64,000 bases of DNA from Devosia sediminis (GCF_016411825.1 NZ_JAEKMH010000004.1:124001-188000), one strand, 5' to 3'. Numbered from the stretch's first letter, positions 45,278 to 55,537 are shown. The notes: generated from the sequence alone by a model not told the origin. Numbers and translations: made by a program.

Positions 45278-46485
45278 GCGATGAGGTCCCAGATCTGCCG
45301 GGCGATGTCGGCCTTGGGCCCGAGCGCCAGTTCATGCCGCTCGCCCTTGGCCGAAAGCAGCACGCCGGCATTGGTGCCCACGGCAAAGCCGGTCGCGCCA
45401 CTGGCGCCCAGCTTGCTCACCGCATTGGCAAACAGGAAATCGAGCCCCTTTGCCTTGAGCTTGCCCGCGCCATGCTCTTCGACATTGTCGGTCTCGGCTG
45501 CAAAGCCGAGGAACCACTGGCCATTGGCCGCCCCTTTCAGGCTCCCGAGCACATCGGTGGAGGGCACGAGATCGAGCGCGATCGCGTCCGAGGCACGCTT
45601 CAGCTTGCTGGCGGAAGGGGACGCGACCGAATAATCCATCACCGCCGCCGTGGCGACCACACCGGTTGCCGTGGGCAGTTTTGAAAGCGCCGCCGCGGCC
45701 ATCTCCTCGGCGGTGCGCACTTCGACAAGGTGCAGGCGTCCTTCCGACCCGCGTGACGGCACCGGGCGGACGACACCCTTGTCGACCCCCAGCACATAAT
45801 CGACCACCGCCCCACGCCGCAGCGCTTCCTCGGCCATGGCGGCGCCCATGCGCCCGGTGGAATGATTGGTGATGTAGCGCACCGCATCGATGGCAGTGGT
45901 GGTCGGCCCGGCGGTGATCAGGATGCGTTCATCCTTGAGGTCCTGGACCGTAGCCGGTCGCAAGGCTGCCTCGATGGCGGCGACGATTGTGGCCACCGGC
46001 GCGAGCTTGCCCATGCCCACTTCGCCACAGGCGAGGAGCCCGGAAGCCGGCTGTACCACCGTCGCGCCGCGTTCGATCAGCGTCGCGAGATGCTGTTGCA
46101 CAACGGGTTTGTTCCACATGCTGGTATTCATGGCCGGGGCGATCAGGAGCGGCGCCTCGGTCGCCAGCGCCACCGTCGACGGCAGGTCGTCCGCCAGCCC
46201 CAAAGCCAGCCGCGCCAGCATGTTGGCACTCGCCGGCGCGAACACCATCAGATCGGCAAAGCGTGCAAAATCAATATGTTCGGTCCCGGAGACCCCCGGT
46301 CCGAACTGCTCCGAGGGCGCCTTGCGGCCGCTCAGCGTTTCCAGCACCAGCGGCGACACGAACTCGGTCGCGCTCCGGCTCAGGATGCACTGCACCTGAT
46401 GCCCGGCCTTGCCCAATTCGGAAACCAGGTCGGCGGCCTTGTAGGCCGAAATCGAGCCGGAAACGGCGATGAGGATATTGGCCAT
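45274..46485 (-). CDS. coaBC: Bifunctional phosphopantothenoylcysteine decarboxylase / phosphopantothenate-cysteine ligase
   Basis: This 403-residue enzyme carries out two steps of coenzyme A synthesis. The N-terminal flavoprotein (CoaC) domain has VSGSISAYKAADLVSELG, PAMNTSMWNKP and the active-site cysteine in SGLLACGEVGMGK. The CoaB domain (from about 185) has ITAGPTTTAIDAVRYITNHS, which binds the nucleotide, and FLGFAAET near the end. It sits between panB (3-bp gap) and panC (4-bp overlap), an uncommon but sensible order for pantothenate-to-CoA synthesis. Confidence 0.96.
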   Translation of the reverse strand: MANILIAVSGSISAYKAADLVSELGKAGHQVQCILSRSATEFVSPLVLETLSGRKAPSEQFGPGVSGTEHIDFARFADLMVFAPASANMLARLALGLADDLPSTVALATEAPLLIAPAMNTSMWNKPVVQQHLATLIERGATVVQPASGLLACGEVGMGKLAPVATIVAAIEAALRPATVQDLKDERILITAGPTTTAIDAVRYITNHSTGRMGAAMAEEALRRGAVVDYVLGVDKGVVRPVPSRGSEGRLHLVEVRTAEEMAAAALSKLPTATGVVATAAVMDYSVASPSASKLKRASDAIALDLVPSTDVLGSLKGAANGQWFLGFAAETDNVEEHGAGKLKAKGLDFLFANAVSKLGASGATGFAVGTNAGVLLSAKGERHELALGPKADIARQIWDLIA

Positions 46486-46488
46486 GGC

Positions 46489-47307
46489 TCAATCCACACG
46501 CCGCGGCAGCGGAATGGGCCCGCGCTCGGCCTTGGTCTCGCCGACATAGTCGCCCACGGCCGCCTTGATGATCGCAGCGACATCGGCGCGCGGCTTGGCA
46601 AAGCTCGGCGGCGGCGTGGTGTTGAGGCCGATCAGGTCGTTGACCACGAGCACTTGGCCCGCGCAGTCCTTGCCCGAGCCGATGCCGATGGTGGGGATGG
46701 TCAGCGAGCGGGTGATCTCCGCCGCCAGGACCGGCGTCACACATTCCAGCACGATGGCGAAGGCGCCGGCGGCTTCCAGCGCCCTTGCCTCCTGGCGCAG
46801 GCGTTCGGCCGAGGCCTCGTCCTTGCCATGCATGTAATAGCCGCCCATCTGGTGCACATGCTGCGGCGTGAGCCCGATATGGGCGACCACGGCAATGCCA
46901 TGCGCCACGAGCCTTTCGACCGTCGGCACCATGGCGAGGCCACCCTCGATCTTGACCGCTTCGACGCCGGTTTCCTTGAGCACGCGAACCGCGCTCTCGA
47001 GCGCCGTCTGCGGATCGGTGACGGAACCGAAAGGCATGTCGCAGACCAGCAGCGCCCGCGCCGAGCCGCGCTTGACCGCCGCGGCATGGCGGATCATGTC
47101 GTCCAGTGTCACCGGCAGGGTGGTCTCGTGCCCCAGCACCACATTGCCAAGGCTGTCGCCGACAAGGATCATGTCGACCCCGGCCATGTCGACCAGGGCG
47201 GCCATGGTGGCATCATAGGCGGTGAGCATGGCGATGGCTTCGCCGCGCTGCCGCATGGCGGCGATATCGCGGGTGGTGATGCGCTTGCGCGGGGTCTGGG
47301 CTGACAT
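46489..47307 (-). CDS. panB: 3-methyl-2-oxobutanoate hydroxymethyltransferase
   Basis: PanB makes ketopantoate from 2-oxoisovalerate and methylene-tetrahydrofolate. The 272-residue enzyme has MLTAYDATMAALVDMAGVDM, LVGDSLGNVVLGHETTLPVT (metal-binding aspartate) and the catalytic-site KIEGG. ATG 47307 is preceded by GGAGGACG, which decides the start over the longer open frame. It is the first gene of panB-coaBC-panC. Confidence 0.96.
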   Translation of the reverse strand: MSAQTPRKRITTRDIAAMRQRGEAIAMLTAYDATMAALVDMAGVDMILVGDSLGNVVLGHETTLPVTLDDMIRHAAAVKRGSARALLVCDMPFGSVTDPQTALESAVRVLKETGVEAVKIEGGLAMVPTVERLVAHGIAVVAHIGLTPQHVHQMGGYYMHGKDEASAERLRQEARALEAAGAFAIVLECVTPVLAAEITRSLTIPTIGIGSGKDCAGQVLVVNDLIGLNTTPPPSFAKPRADVAAIIKAAVGDYVGETKAERGPIPLPRRVD

Positions 47308-47416
47308 GAAACGTCCTCCAACCCGGCCGGCTCCGACATGGTCCGGCTCTTGAGCGGGGAGATAGGGCAAAGCCAGCCGGCGCGCCAGCCCCTCATTGGT
47401 GCTATGCGCTGGCCGG

Positions 47417-47977
47417 TCAGCGGCGCGGCTGGCCCATGCCGGCACGCACCTCGCGCCATTGTCCCGGCGCCACGCCCTCTAGCGTCCAGTCGGCAATGCG
47501 CCAGCGCACGAGCCGCAGCGTCGGCAGGCCCACAGCCGCCGTCATCCGCCGCACCTGCCGGTTCTTGCCCTCGGTGATGCTGAGTTCGATCCAGCTATCC
47601 GGCACGCTCTTGCGGAACCGCACCGGGGGATCGCGCTCCCAAAGTTCGGGCGGCTCGATGCGCCGCGCCTTGGCCGGTCGCGTCAGCCCGTCCTTGAGTT
47701 CGACGCCCTTGCGCAACCGAGCCAGCGCGTCCTCGGATGGCACGCCCTCGACCTGCACCAGATAGGTCTTTTCCTTGTTGAAGCGGGGCGAGGAAATCTG
47801 CGCCTGCAGGGCCCCGTCATCGGTCAGCAGCAAGAGACCCTCGCTGTCCTTGTCGAGCCGGCCGGCCGGATAGACGCCGGGGACCTCGACGAAATCGGCC
47901 AGGGTTTCGCCCGGCCCGCCGCCGGTAAATTGCGACAGCACGCCATAGGGCTTGTTGAAGAGGATCAGGCGCGCCAT
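47417..47977 (-). CDS. rluE: rRNA pseudouridine synthase (RluE-like, RsuA/RluB/E/F family)
   Basis: A 186-residue enzyme that makes pseudouridine in 23S rRNA. It starts MARLILFNKPYGVLSQF, has no S4 domain, and carries the catalytic aspartate in PAGRLDKDSEGLLLLTDDG, plus the typical SITEGKNRQVRRMTAAVG and LPTLRLVRWRI. Lack of S4 and the short length fit RluE. The frame is open far upstream over another gene, but the family start is at 47977. No clear ribosome binding site is seen. Confidence 0.92.
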   Translation of the reverse strand: MARLILFNKPYGVLSQFTGGGPGETLADFVEVPGVYPAGRLDKDSEGLLLLTDDGALQAQISSPRFNKEKTYLVQVEGVPSEDALARLRKGVELKDGLTRPAKARRIEPPELWERDPPVRFRKSVPDSWIELSITEGKNRQVRRMTAAVGLPTLRLVRWRIADWTLEGVAPGQWREVRAGMGQPRR

Positions 47978-48062
47978 GCGAACCAATCTGTCGGTCGGGG
48001 TCGGGAGCCGGGCATGGCTGCCCGGCGCGCCATTGTCAATGACATGCCGCCGCGGCGCGGCG

Positions 48063-49178
48063 TCAGATGCGCCGCAGTAGCGCGCCGAGATCCTGGGCAC
48101 GGGGGGCATGGTTCGCCTGTTCGGCGCCCATGTGGTGGCCCAGCGCCCGCGCATCGGACGGGCTATAGGCAAATTCGCGCCGGAAGGCGCGGCTGAACTC
48201 GGCGGCATCGTTGAAGCAGAAATCCTCGGCGACCTCGAAGATCCGCCGGCTGCCCGAGGGATCCGCCAGCGCCACATGCGCGGCCAGGAGGCGCCGCTTC
48301 TGGATATAGCGCATGATCCCATCCGTCTCCTCGAAGGCCCGGTAAAGGCGGGACCGCGACACGCCCAGGCTCTGGAGCAGAAAAGGCACGTCGAGCCCCG
48401 GATTGTGCAGATTGTCCTGAACGCATTGGCGCGCCCGCTCGCGCAGGGCGGCATTGATCATGGTGCCGGCCGTCTCCAGCCGGTCCTTGGACGGGGCGAT
48501 GGCGGCCATTAGCAGGGCCCGCGTCGCGGTGACGAGATCGGGCAGATCCTTGGGCTGCAATTGCGCTACCCGATCTTCGAGGCTCAGCATGAAATCGGCG
48601 AAGATCTTGCCCATGCCGTCGCGCATCAGCGTGAGCGAGGCCGCATCGAGCAGATGCGCCGTCTCGCGGCAGGTATCGCGCGGCACATAGAGCAAGAGTA
48701 GCCGGCCCCGCGTCAGTTCGCCGTGAAACGGATCCACCAGCGCCGAAAGCTGCGGCACGCCGCTGACATTTTCGAGAATGACCTTGTCGCCGATCGTGGT
48801 GCCCGAACAGGTGACAAAGAGCGAGACCACCCAATGGTCGAGCGGGTCCTTTCTTGCCTGCTCGGCCAAACTGGAAAAGCAGAGGCTGTCGGTTTCGATC
48901 ACCTGAAAGGCCATTCCGCCCAGGTCCCAGGTGCGGTGACGGCCCCGGAAGGACGGGTTCTTGCCCCGCGGGCGCAGGTCGAAAGCCGGCGAAAAGGCGG
49001 CCCGCCAGGCGTCGAACCGATCGCCGGGCGCAGCTTCGAGCGTTGAAAATTCCAGCGGCTGGAGGCTGGTCGGCTCCTCCTCCGGGGGCGGAGCAAAGGG
49101 TGGAAACGGGGCACGGGGCCGAGCTTTCGACGCGAGATACACTTGTGCTGTCCTCCTCCCACAAGGGGATCGCTTCAT
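48063..49178 (-). CDS. AraC-family transcriptional regulator
   Basis: A 371-residue regulator. The N-terminal half resembles the AraC_binding_2 type of effector or dimer domain; the C-terminal HTH domain (about 255-350) contains LLQSLGVSRSRLYRAFEE and FNDAAEFSRAFRREFAYSPS. ATG 49178 has GGGAGG upstream and is chosen over an ATG 54 bases earlier. It is divergent from arcD-arcA across a 399-bp gap. AraC-type ArgR controls the arginine deiminase operon in Pseudomonas, so a role in arginine-dependent control here is plausible but unproven. Confidence 0.88.
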   Translation of the reverse strand: MKRSPCGRRTAQVYLASKARPRAPFPPFAPPPEEEPTSLQPLEFSTLEAAPGDRFDAWRAAFSPAFDLRPRGKNPSFRGRHRTWDLGGMAFQVIETDSLCFSSLAEQARKDPLDHWVVSLFVTCSGTTIGDKVILENVSGVPQLSALVDPFHGELTRGRLLLLYVPRDTCRETAHLLDAASLTLMRDGMGKIFADFMLSLEDRVAQLQPKDLPDLVTATRALLMAAIAPSKDRLETAGTMINAALRERARQCVQDNLHNPGLDVPFLLQSLGVSRSRLYRAFEETDGIMRYIQKRRLLAAHVALADPSGSRRIFEVAEDFCFNDAAEFSRAFRREFAYSPSDARALGHHMGAEQANHAPRAQDLGALLRRI

Positions 49179-49577
49179 GAACCGGCCTCCCGACAGAAAG
49201 CCGACAGCAAGAAGCGCGGCGCTGCGCGCCACGCGGATTCAAGACGGGTATACGTATCGGACCTCAAGACGCCTGCGACATGCACAGTAGAAACGTCGCC
49301 CCGGCGTGTCTTCGCAGCCTGTTGTGTTGGGCGACATCAGGCGGAGTAGTGCTTTTCTTTTTAGCACAGAGGTTTGGCCCTAACAACCATGATGCCGGGA
49401 GCCAGCAGAGCCAAGTTGATTCAATTGGTGTCCAGCGGCGGCATCGCGCCGACTCCGGGACGCCAGGCCTATTGCAGGGACGCCCCGCCATTCTCGCCCC
49501 GACCCATCGAGCGCTAGCGTTGGCAGGCTCCACAAAGGCCGCTGTCGGCTGGAGCCGTTTGCGGAAGGGCCAACGTC
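49179..49577. other. Divergent regulatory region AraC gene / arcD
   Basis: These 399 bp have no convincing gene. A half site TTGAT occurs near 49,414, but the second half of an FNR/ANR box is absent. The region should hold promoters for both directions. Confidence 0.5.
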
Positions 49578-51014
49578 ATGGCGGGGACGGATAAAGGGAA
49601 GCTGTCGCTGTTCGCGCTGACAGCCATGGTCATCGGCTCGATGGTCGGCGCCGGCATCTTCAACCTGCCCGGGCGCTTCGCCACCGCCACGGGTCCCTTT
49701 GGCGCCATCATCGCCTGGGCCATTGCCGGCACCGGCATGTATATGCTGGCCCGCGTCTTCCAGTCCTTGGCCAAGAACCGCCCCGACATCGATTCCGGCG
49801 TCTTTGCCTATGCCAAGGCAGGCTTTGGCGACTATATGGGCTTCCTTTCAGCATTCGGATACTGGCTCGGGTCCTGTCTCGGCAACGTCTTCTATTGGGT
49901 GCTGATCGGCTCGACCCTGGGGCGGTTTTTCCCCGAAATCTTCGGCGACGGCAGCAGCCCCATTGCCATCGTGGTCTCGCTACTCGGCATCTGGGCCTTT
50001 CACTTCATGATCCTGCGCGGCGTCGAACAGGCCGCCTTCATCAATACCGTGGTGACCATCGCCAAGATCGTCCCCATCATCGTCGCCATCCTGATCTTTG
50101 TAGTCTTCTTCAACTACGACCAGTTCGCCGAGAACTTCTTCGGCGGCGTCGGCATGCCGGAAAAGAGCCTGGTCAACCAGGTCCGCGACACCATGCTGAT
50201 CACCGTCTTCGTGTTTCTCGGCATCGAGGGCGCCAGCGTCTATTCGCGCTATGCCAAGCGCCGCGAGGATGTCGGCCGGGCCACGATCCTCGGCTTCGTC
50301 GCCGTTACCGGCCTCATGGTTGCCGTCACCCTACTGCCCTTCGCCACCGCGCCGCGGGCGGAAATCGCCTCGGTCGCCAACCCGTCGCTGGCGGGCGCGC
50401 TGGAACTGGTGGTCGGGCAATGGGGCGCGGTCTTCATTTCCATCGGCGTGCTGGTTTCGGTGCTCGGCGCCTACCTTGCCTGGTCGCTGATCTGCGCCGA
50501 GGTGATGTTCGCCGCCGCCAAGTCGCAGGACATGCCCAAGCTTTTTGCCGCCCAGAACAACAATGGCGTGCCCGCCAATGCGCTCTGGCTCACCAATATC
50601 GTGGTCTCGCTTTTCGTTATTTCCACCTACTGGTCGGCCGACGCCTTCAATTTCATGCTCGACATGACCAGCGTCACGGCACTGCTGCCCTATCTGCTGG
50701 TGGCCGGCTATGGCGTCATCGTGGCCCGCCGCGGCATCGGCTACGGGCCCGAGGACGACAAACGCACCAGCGACCAGGTGATCGCCTGGATCGCCGTCGC
50801 CTATACGCTCTTCATGTTCGTCGCGGCCGGCCTCGAATACGTCCTGCTGGTGGCCGTGCTCTTCGTGCCGGGCACGCTCATTCTCTATTTCTGGGCCCGC
50901 CGGGAGCAGAACGCGCGCATCTTTTCGCCGACCGAGCTCATCGTCTTCGCCGTCACGGTCGTGGCCGGCGGGCTGGGCGCCGTGGGTCTCGTGACCGGGG
51001 CCATCGTCCCCTAG
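49578..51014 (+). CDS. arcD: Arginine:ornithine antiporter family transporter
   Basis: A 478-residue transporter of the APC superfamily with 12 or more membrane helices. The first helix motif [16 protein letters not shown] and SWTL-like cytoplasmic segments ([20 protein letters not shown]) fit basic amino acid/polyamine antiporters of the ArcD/LysP type. GGAAGGG precedes ATG 49578. It is followed after 20 bp by arginine deiminase, so it probably brings in arginine and exports ornithine or citrulline. Confidence 0.9.
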   Translation: MAGTDKGKLSLFALTAMVIGSMVGAGIFNLPGRFATATGPFGAIIAWAIAGTGMYMLARVFQSLAKNRPDIDSGVFAYAKAGFGDYMGFLSAFGYWLGSCLGNVFYWVLIGSTLGRFFPEIFGDGSSPIAIVVSLLGIWAFHFMILRGVEQAAFINTVVTIAKIVPIIVAILIFVVFFNYDQFAENFFGGVGMPEKSLVNQVRDTMLITVFVFLGIEGASVYSRYAKRREDVGRATILGFVAVTGLMVAVTLLPFATAPRAEIASVANPSLAGALELVVGQWGAVFISIGVLVSVLGAYLAWSLICAEVMFAAAKSQDMPKLFAAQNNNGVPANALWLTNIVVSLFVISTYWSADAFNFMLDMTSVTALLPYLLVAGYGVIVARRGIGYGPEDDKRTSDQVIAWIAVAYTLFMFVAAGLEYVLLVAVLFVPGTLILYFWARREQNARIFSPTELIVFAVTVVAGGLGAVGLVTGAIVP

Positions 51015-51034
51015 CCAAGCGGAGGAATATCGCC

Positions 51035-52273
51035 ATGGAAGCCAGTTTCGGTGTCCATTCGGAAGTCGGCCAGTTGCGCAAGGTCATGGTCTGCGCGCCC
51101 GGCAAGGCGCATCAGCGCCTGACCCCGTCCAATTGCGACGACCTGCTGTTCGACGACGTGCTCTGGGTCGACGTCGCCAAGCGCGACCATTTCGATTTCA
51201 TCAACAAGCTGCGCGAGCGCGGCGTCGAAGTGGTCGAGATGCACAACCTGCTCGAACAGACCATGGCCGTGCCCGAGGCCAGGGCCTGGGTGCTCGACAA
51301 CCAGATCACCGCCAACAAGGTCGGGCCCGACCTGGTCGACGACGTCCGCTCCTATCTCGATGGGCTGGGCAACAGGCAACTCGCCGAGACCCTGCTCGGG
51401 GGCCTCTCGACCTATGAATTCCCCGATGACCTGGGCGGCGAGCGTATGCGGCTGGTGCGGGACGCCGCCGGGGTCAACGAATACCTTCTCCCCCCGCTCC
51501 CCAACACGCTCTATACCCGCGACACCACCTGCTGGATCTATGGCGGGGTCACCCTCAATTCGCTGTTCTGGCCGGCGCGGCACGAGGAAACGCTGCTCAC
51601 CGCCTCGATCTACCGCTTCCATCCCGACTTTGCCGGCAAGGTCAATGTCTGGTGGGGCGACCCCACCCATGAATGGGAGCTGGCGACACTCGAGGGCGGC
51701 GACGTCATGCCCATAGGCAAGGGCAATGTTCTCATCGGCATGAGCGAGCGCACCTCGCGCCAGGCCATCAGCCAGGTGGCGCAGGCCCTGTTCGACAAGG
51801 GCGCCGCCGAGCGCGTCATCATCGCCGCCATGCCCAAGCTGCGCGCCGCCATGCATCTCGACACGGTCTTCACCTTTGCCGACCGCGACTGCGTGCTGAT
51901 CTATCCCGATATCGTCAACGCCATCGACTGCTTCTCCTATCGGCCGGATGGCAATGGTGGCCTGGAACTGAGCAAGGACAAGGGCGGGCTCGTAGAAACC
52001 GTGCGCGAGGCGCTGGGCCTTTCCGAGATGCGCGTCGTCGAGACCGCCGGCAACGACTACACCCGCGAGCGCACGCAATGGGACAGTGGCGCGAACCTCG
52101 TCTGTGCCTCGCCCGGCGTGGTCTTTGCCTATGACCGCAATACCTATGCCAACACGCTGCTGCGCAAGGCCGGCGTGGAGGTCATCACCATTTCCGGATC
52201 CGAACTGGGCCGCGGTCGCGGCGGCGGCCATTGCATGACCTGCCCCATCATCCGGGATGCGGCCGACTACTAA
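51035..52273 (+). CDS. arcA: Arginine deiminase
   Basis: ArcA hydrolyses arginine to citrulline and ammonia. The 412-residue enzyme starts [20 protein letters not shown], has [17 protein letters not shown] and [22 protein letters not shown] (catalytic His) and the nucleophile C400 in [17 protein letters not shown] lies upstream of ATG 51035. It follows arcD. The catabolic ornithine transcarbamylase and carbamate kinase genes that usually accompany it are not in this window. Confidence 0.97.
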   Translation: MEASFGVHSEVGQLRKVMVCAPGKAHQRLTPSNCDDLLFDDVLWVDVAKRDHFDFINKLRERGVEVVEMHNLLEQTMAVPEARAWVLDNQITANKVGPDLVDDVRSYLDGLGNRQLAETLLGGLSTYEFPDDLGGERMRLVRDAAGVNEYLLPPLPNTLYTRDTTCWIYGGVTLNSLFWPARHEETLLTASIYRFHPDFAGKVNVWWGDPTHEWELATLEGGDVMPIGKGNVLIGMSERTSRQAISQVAQALFDKGAAERVIIAAMPKLRAAMHLDTVFTFADRDCVLIYPDIVNAIDCFSYRPDGNGGLELSKDKGGLVETVREALGLSEMRVVETAGNDYTRERTQWDSGANLVCASPGVVFAYDRNTYANTLLRKAGVEVITISGSELGRGRGGGHCMTCPIIRDAADY

Positions 52274-52299
52274 CCGCCACGCGCAAATAGAGGTGTGAG

Positions 52300-52677
52300 A
52301 TGTCTACTTTCTGGGATTTCTTCTGGCTCATGGTCTGGATGTTCTTCTTCATCACCTACCTGATCGTGCTGTTCCAGGTCATCGTCGACCTGTTCCGTGA
52401 CCACGAGCTCAACGGCTGGGCCAAGGCGGCTTGGGTGATCGCCCTGATCTTCCTGCCGCTCCTGACGACACTGGCCTACCTGATCTTCCGCGGCGGCGGC
52501 ATGGGCAAGCGCCAGATGGACGCCGCCTACGAGGCGCGGGCCGAAACCGAAAACTATATCCGCCGCGTCGCCGGCACTTCGCCCGCCGAGCAGATTTCGC
52601 ATGCCAGCGCCCTCCTGAAGGACGGCGCCATCTCGCAGGCGGAATTCGACCGGCTGAAAGCCAAGGCCCTGGCCTAG
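52300..52677 (+). CDS. Small membrane protein with PLDc_N-like and SHOCT domains
   Basis: A 125-residue protein with two membrane helices (about 7-30 and 42-64) resembling the phospholipase D N-terminal membrane segment, and a C-terminal SHOCT motif (ISHASALLKDGAISQAEFDR). SHOCT domains are short oligomerisation motifs. It lies 26 bp after arcA and probably belongs to the same operon. Function unknown. Confidence 0.85.
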   Translation: MSTFWDFFWLMVWMFFFITYLIVLFQVIVDLFRDHELNGWAKAAWVIALIFLPLLTTLAYLIFRGGGMGKRQMDAAYEARAETENYIRRVAGTSPAEQISHASALLKDGAISQAEFDRLKAKALA

Positions 52678-52695
52678 CCCGCGCCGGAGCGGCCG

Positions 52696-53334
52696 ATGAG
52701 CGACGACGCCATCAAGGCACATGCCGATCCGGTCATTCCCATTGTCGACGGCATCGTGGCCAAGTTGCGCGCCCACGCCGCCGGGCCCGATGCCGCGCTC
52801 ACCTGCGATGATCTCCTGGCCATGGTGGGGCATCAGTCCCATGTCCTTGCCATCATGATCTTTGCCCTGCTCAACCTGTTGCCGGGTCCCCCCGGCTACA
52901 ATTCGCTCATGGGCGTCGCCATGTTCGTCATCAGCATCGCCATGCTGCGCCGGCGGCCCATGCGCTTTGCCCAGTGGTTCGGCCGCCTGCGCCTGCCCAT
53001 CTGGGTGATCCGCAAGCTGCTCGATGTCCTGGCCACCATTATCGGCTGGGCGGCGCGGCTTTCCGCGCCCCGCTGGCGTGCCCTGGTCGGCGCGCACGCA
53101 ATGCCGGCCATCGCCGTGATCGGCGTGGTTCTGGGCTTGGTGAACATTTCGCCCATTCCCTTCATGAACATCGTCCCATCCACCGGCCTTGCCATCATTT
53201 GCCTGGGCGTCCTCAATCAGGATGGCGCCGCCGTGGTCCTGGGCAGCGCCCTCGGCGCCCTGGGCGCGACACTCTCGATCCTTGCCATCTGGGTCATCCT
53301 TGCTTTGCTGCTTTCGGTCGGTGACATGGTCTGA
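52696..53334 (+). CDS. ExoD-family membrane protein
   Basis: A 212-residue protein with about four membrane helices; FALLNLLPGPPGYNSLMGVA and INISPIPFMN-type segments (VLGLVNISPIPFMNIVPSTG) are typical of ExoD. In S. meliloti exoD mutants are altered in exopolysaccharide and alkali sensitivity. It lies 18 bp after the SHOCT gene and 18 bp before the NhaC-type antiporter gene, so a joint role in pH or ion balance with arginine deiminase is possible. Confidence 0.87.
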   Translation: MSDDAIKAHADPVIPIVDGIVAKLRAHAAGPDAALTCDDLLAMVGHQSHVLAIMIFALLNLLPGPPGYNSLMGVAMFVISIAMLRRRPMRFAQWFGRLRLPIWVIRKLLDVLATIIGWAARLSAPRWRALVGAHAMPAIAVIGVVLGLVNISPIPFMNIVPSTGLAIICLGVLNQDGAAVVLGSALGALGATLSILAIWVILALLLSVGDMV

Positions 53335-53352
53335 GGCCGGGGAGCGCTACGG

Positions 53353-54831
53353 ATGCAAGACGAGGCCAAACCGGCAAAGCCCAGACCGCCCTCGCTCTTT
53401 GATGCGCTGATCCCGCTGGTCGTCCTCGCGGTGCTGATCCTCGGCGCCATCCTCCTCTTCGGCGACGCTGCCATGGACGGCCCCCTGCAACTGGCGCTGA
53501 TCTTCGCGGCGCTCGTGACCGCGCTCGTCGTTCTCAAGAATGGCCATACCTGGGACGAGGTGGCGGAGGCCGGGCGCGAGGGCGTGTCGTCGGTGGTCGG
53601 CGCCATCTTCATCCTCTTTGCCGTCGGCGCCCTGATCGGCGCCTGGAACCTGGCCGGCACCATCCCCACCCTGGTCTCCTACGGCATGGACATCATCCAT
53701 CCCGACTGGTTCTACCCGGCAGCCTTCTTGCTCTGCGCCATGATTTCGCTGGGCATCGGCAGTTCCTGGACCACGGCCGGCACCATCGGCGTCGGTCTTG
53801 TCGGCCTATCGGCCCTGGTGGGCGTCTCCGCCCCGATCACGGCGGGCGCGGTGATTTCGGGTGCCTATGTCGGGGAGAAAATGTCGCCGCTCTCGGAAAC
53901 CGCCATCCTTGCCGCGCAACTGACCGGGACGGAGATGCAGACCCATCTGCGCGCGCAGCTCTGGAGTTCGGCACCCGCCCTCGCCCTGGCCCTCCTCGGC
54001 TTTGCCATCCTCGGCGCCGCAGATGGGACCGCCGGGGTTTCAGAGACGGTGATCGATTCCGAACTTTCGGCGCTGTCGGAACTGTTCGCCATCACCCCCT
54101 GGACGCTGCTGCCCATGGTGCTGCTGGTGGTTCTCTCGATACTGCGGGTACCGCCATCCCTGGCCATCATCGCCTCGGCGATCTTTGCCACCCTGCTCGC
54201 ACCCCTGTTGCAGGCGGAAGCCGTGCTCCGCTTCGTCGCCTCACCCGATCTTCCGATGCCCATCGCCTTTATCAAGGCCGGCTGGCAGGCCATGGCCACC
54301 GGCTTCGAGGCGAGTACAGGGCTCGAACAGGTCGACAATCTCCTGTCGCGCGGCGGCATGGCGAGCATGTTGCCCACGATCTGGCTGATCCTGGGCGCCC
54401 TGGTCTTCGGCTCCCTCCTGGAGCGCTTCGGCCTCTTGCTGCGGCTGGTCGAGCCGCTGCTGGAGCGCGCCCGGACAACCGGCGCGCTGATCGCCACCGT
54501 CGTAGGCTCGGCCATTGGGCTCAATCTGGTTGCCGGGGACCAATATGTCGCTGTGGTGCTGCCGGCGCGCATCTTTGGCAGCGCCTTCCGCGAACGGGGT
54601 CTTGCCTCCAGCAATCTTTCCCGTGCCGTGGCCGATGGCGGCAGCGTTACCTCGCCGCTCATCCCCTGGAATTCCTGCGGCGCCTATATGTCCGCCGTTC
54701 TGGGCATTGCCACGGTGGACTACCTGCCCTTCTGCTTCTTCAACATAGCGAGCCCGCTCGTCACCCTGGCAATTGGGTTCACCGGCTGGCAGGTCCTGCG
54801 CAACGACGGGCCACAGCCCGCCAGCCGCTAG
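53353..54831 (+). CDS. NhaC-family Na+/H+ antiporter
   Basis: A 492-residue protein with about 11 membrane helices. Family hallmarks are GIGSSWTTAGTIGVGLVG, AGAVISGAYVGEKMSPLSET, and SVTSPLIPWNSCGAYMSAVL near the end. It should exchange sodium, or possibly amino acids, for protons. It is the last gene of arcD-arcA-SHOCT-exoD-nhaC; ammonia from arginine deiminase raises pH, so an antiporter in the operon is coherent. Confidence 0.92.
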   Translation: MQDEAKPAKPRPPSLFDALIPLVVLAVLILGAILLFGDAAMDGPLQLALIFAALVTALVVLKNGHTWDEVAEAGREGVSSVVGAIFILFAVGALIGAWNLAGTIPTLVSYGMDIIHPDWFYPAAFLLCAMISLGIGSSWTTAGTIGVGLVGLSALVGVSAPITAGAVISGAYVGEKMSPLSETAILAAQLTGTEMQTHLRAQLWSSAPALALALLGFAILGAADGTAGVSETVIDSELSALSELFAITPWTLLPMVLLVVLSILRVPPSLAIIASAIFATLLAPLLQAEAVLRFVASPDLPMPIAFIKAGWQAMATGFEASTGLEQVDNLLSRGGMASMLPTIWLILGALVFGSLLERFGLLLRLVEPLLERARTTGALIATVVGSAIGLNLVAGDQYVAVVLPARIFGSAFRERGLASSNLSRAVADGGSVTSPLIPWNSCGAYMSAVLGIATVDYLPFCFFNIASPLVTLAIGFTGWQVLRNDGPQPASR

Positions 54832-55307
54832 GTCCGCGTCGCCGTAAAGGTCCGCCTGGTCACGCCCGGCACGGTCGGGTGATAGGTGCAGCGCAGCGTC
54901 CTGATGCGCGGGCTCTCACCCACGATGACGCGGCCGATGGCCCCGATCAGCCCGCCGGTCGAGCGGCAATCGATCGAGGCGGCCTCCCAGGCCTGCCGTC
55001 CGCCACAGGGCGTGCGGTCGAGATCCATGAAAATGTCGCGCCCCGATGTCCACCAGGTCATCCGCCCATTGCAGGTGACCCCGCCGCCGCGCACCTGGAA
55101 GGAGCCGCGCCGGTCGAGGCAAAAAGTCAGCCAATAGGGGCCGAACAGGGTTTCATTGGCGCGGAAGCACCCGGTCACCGGCACCCCGACCGGGTGGTCG
55201 GGCACCATGACCAGCGGCGCCGCGCCCTCCTGGGCCGGAACCGGCAGGCTGCAGAGCGCGGCAACGATCAGCGTGGAAAACAGACGTTTCAAGGCGAAGC
55301 GCTTCAT
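54828..55307 (-). CDS. Secreted small protein of unknown function
   Basis: A 159-residue protein with a signal peptide (hydrophobic FSTLIVAALCSLPVPAQ) and about six cysteines in the mature part, for example GCFRANE, LTFCLDRRGSF, VTCNGRMTW and RTPCGGRQAW, which suggests disulfide bonds and a periplasmic location. GGGAGG precedes ATG 55307. Its end overlaps the NhaC stop by 4 bases on the opposite strand. No family is recognised. Confidence 0.7.
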   Translation of the reverse strand: MKRFALKRLFSTLIVAALCSLPVPAQEGAAPLVMVPDHPVGVPVTGCFRANETLFGPYWLTFCLDRRGSFQVRGGGVTCNGRMTWWTSGRDIFMDLDRTPCGGRQAWEAASIDCRSTGGLIGAIGRVIVGESPRIRTLRCTYHPTVPGVTRRTFTATRT

Positions 55308-55511
55308 GACGGCATCCTCCCGACCATCCGACGAATGGGCGGAGCTTAGCCGATGGCGCAATGCCGATGATGTGCGCCCGGTCCCAATCCTGTCCGCCCC
55401 GTCCCGTTTCGAGCCCGGCCGGAAACGACGCCATGCAAATGCCGGCCGCCTGAACGCTGATTTTTTAGAGGGAGAAGTGGCGGAGAGAGAGGGACTCGCC
55501 TGCCTTTTTCA

Positions 55512-55537
55512 GAAAAGCCCGGAAAACAAGGCTTTTC
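55512..55537. other. Hairpin downstream of the antitoxin gene
   Basis: GAAAAGCC and GGCTTTTC are perfect 8-bp arms with a 10-base loop, about 55 bp past the stop codon of the minus-strand antitoxin gene. It may be a weak terminator. No strong T-run follows on either strand. Confidence 0.35.

Noticed and set aside
49405-49430. Possible FNR/ANR box before arcD
   Set aside because: Only the half site TTGAT is present; the expected ATCAA half at the right spacing is missing.
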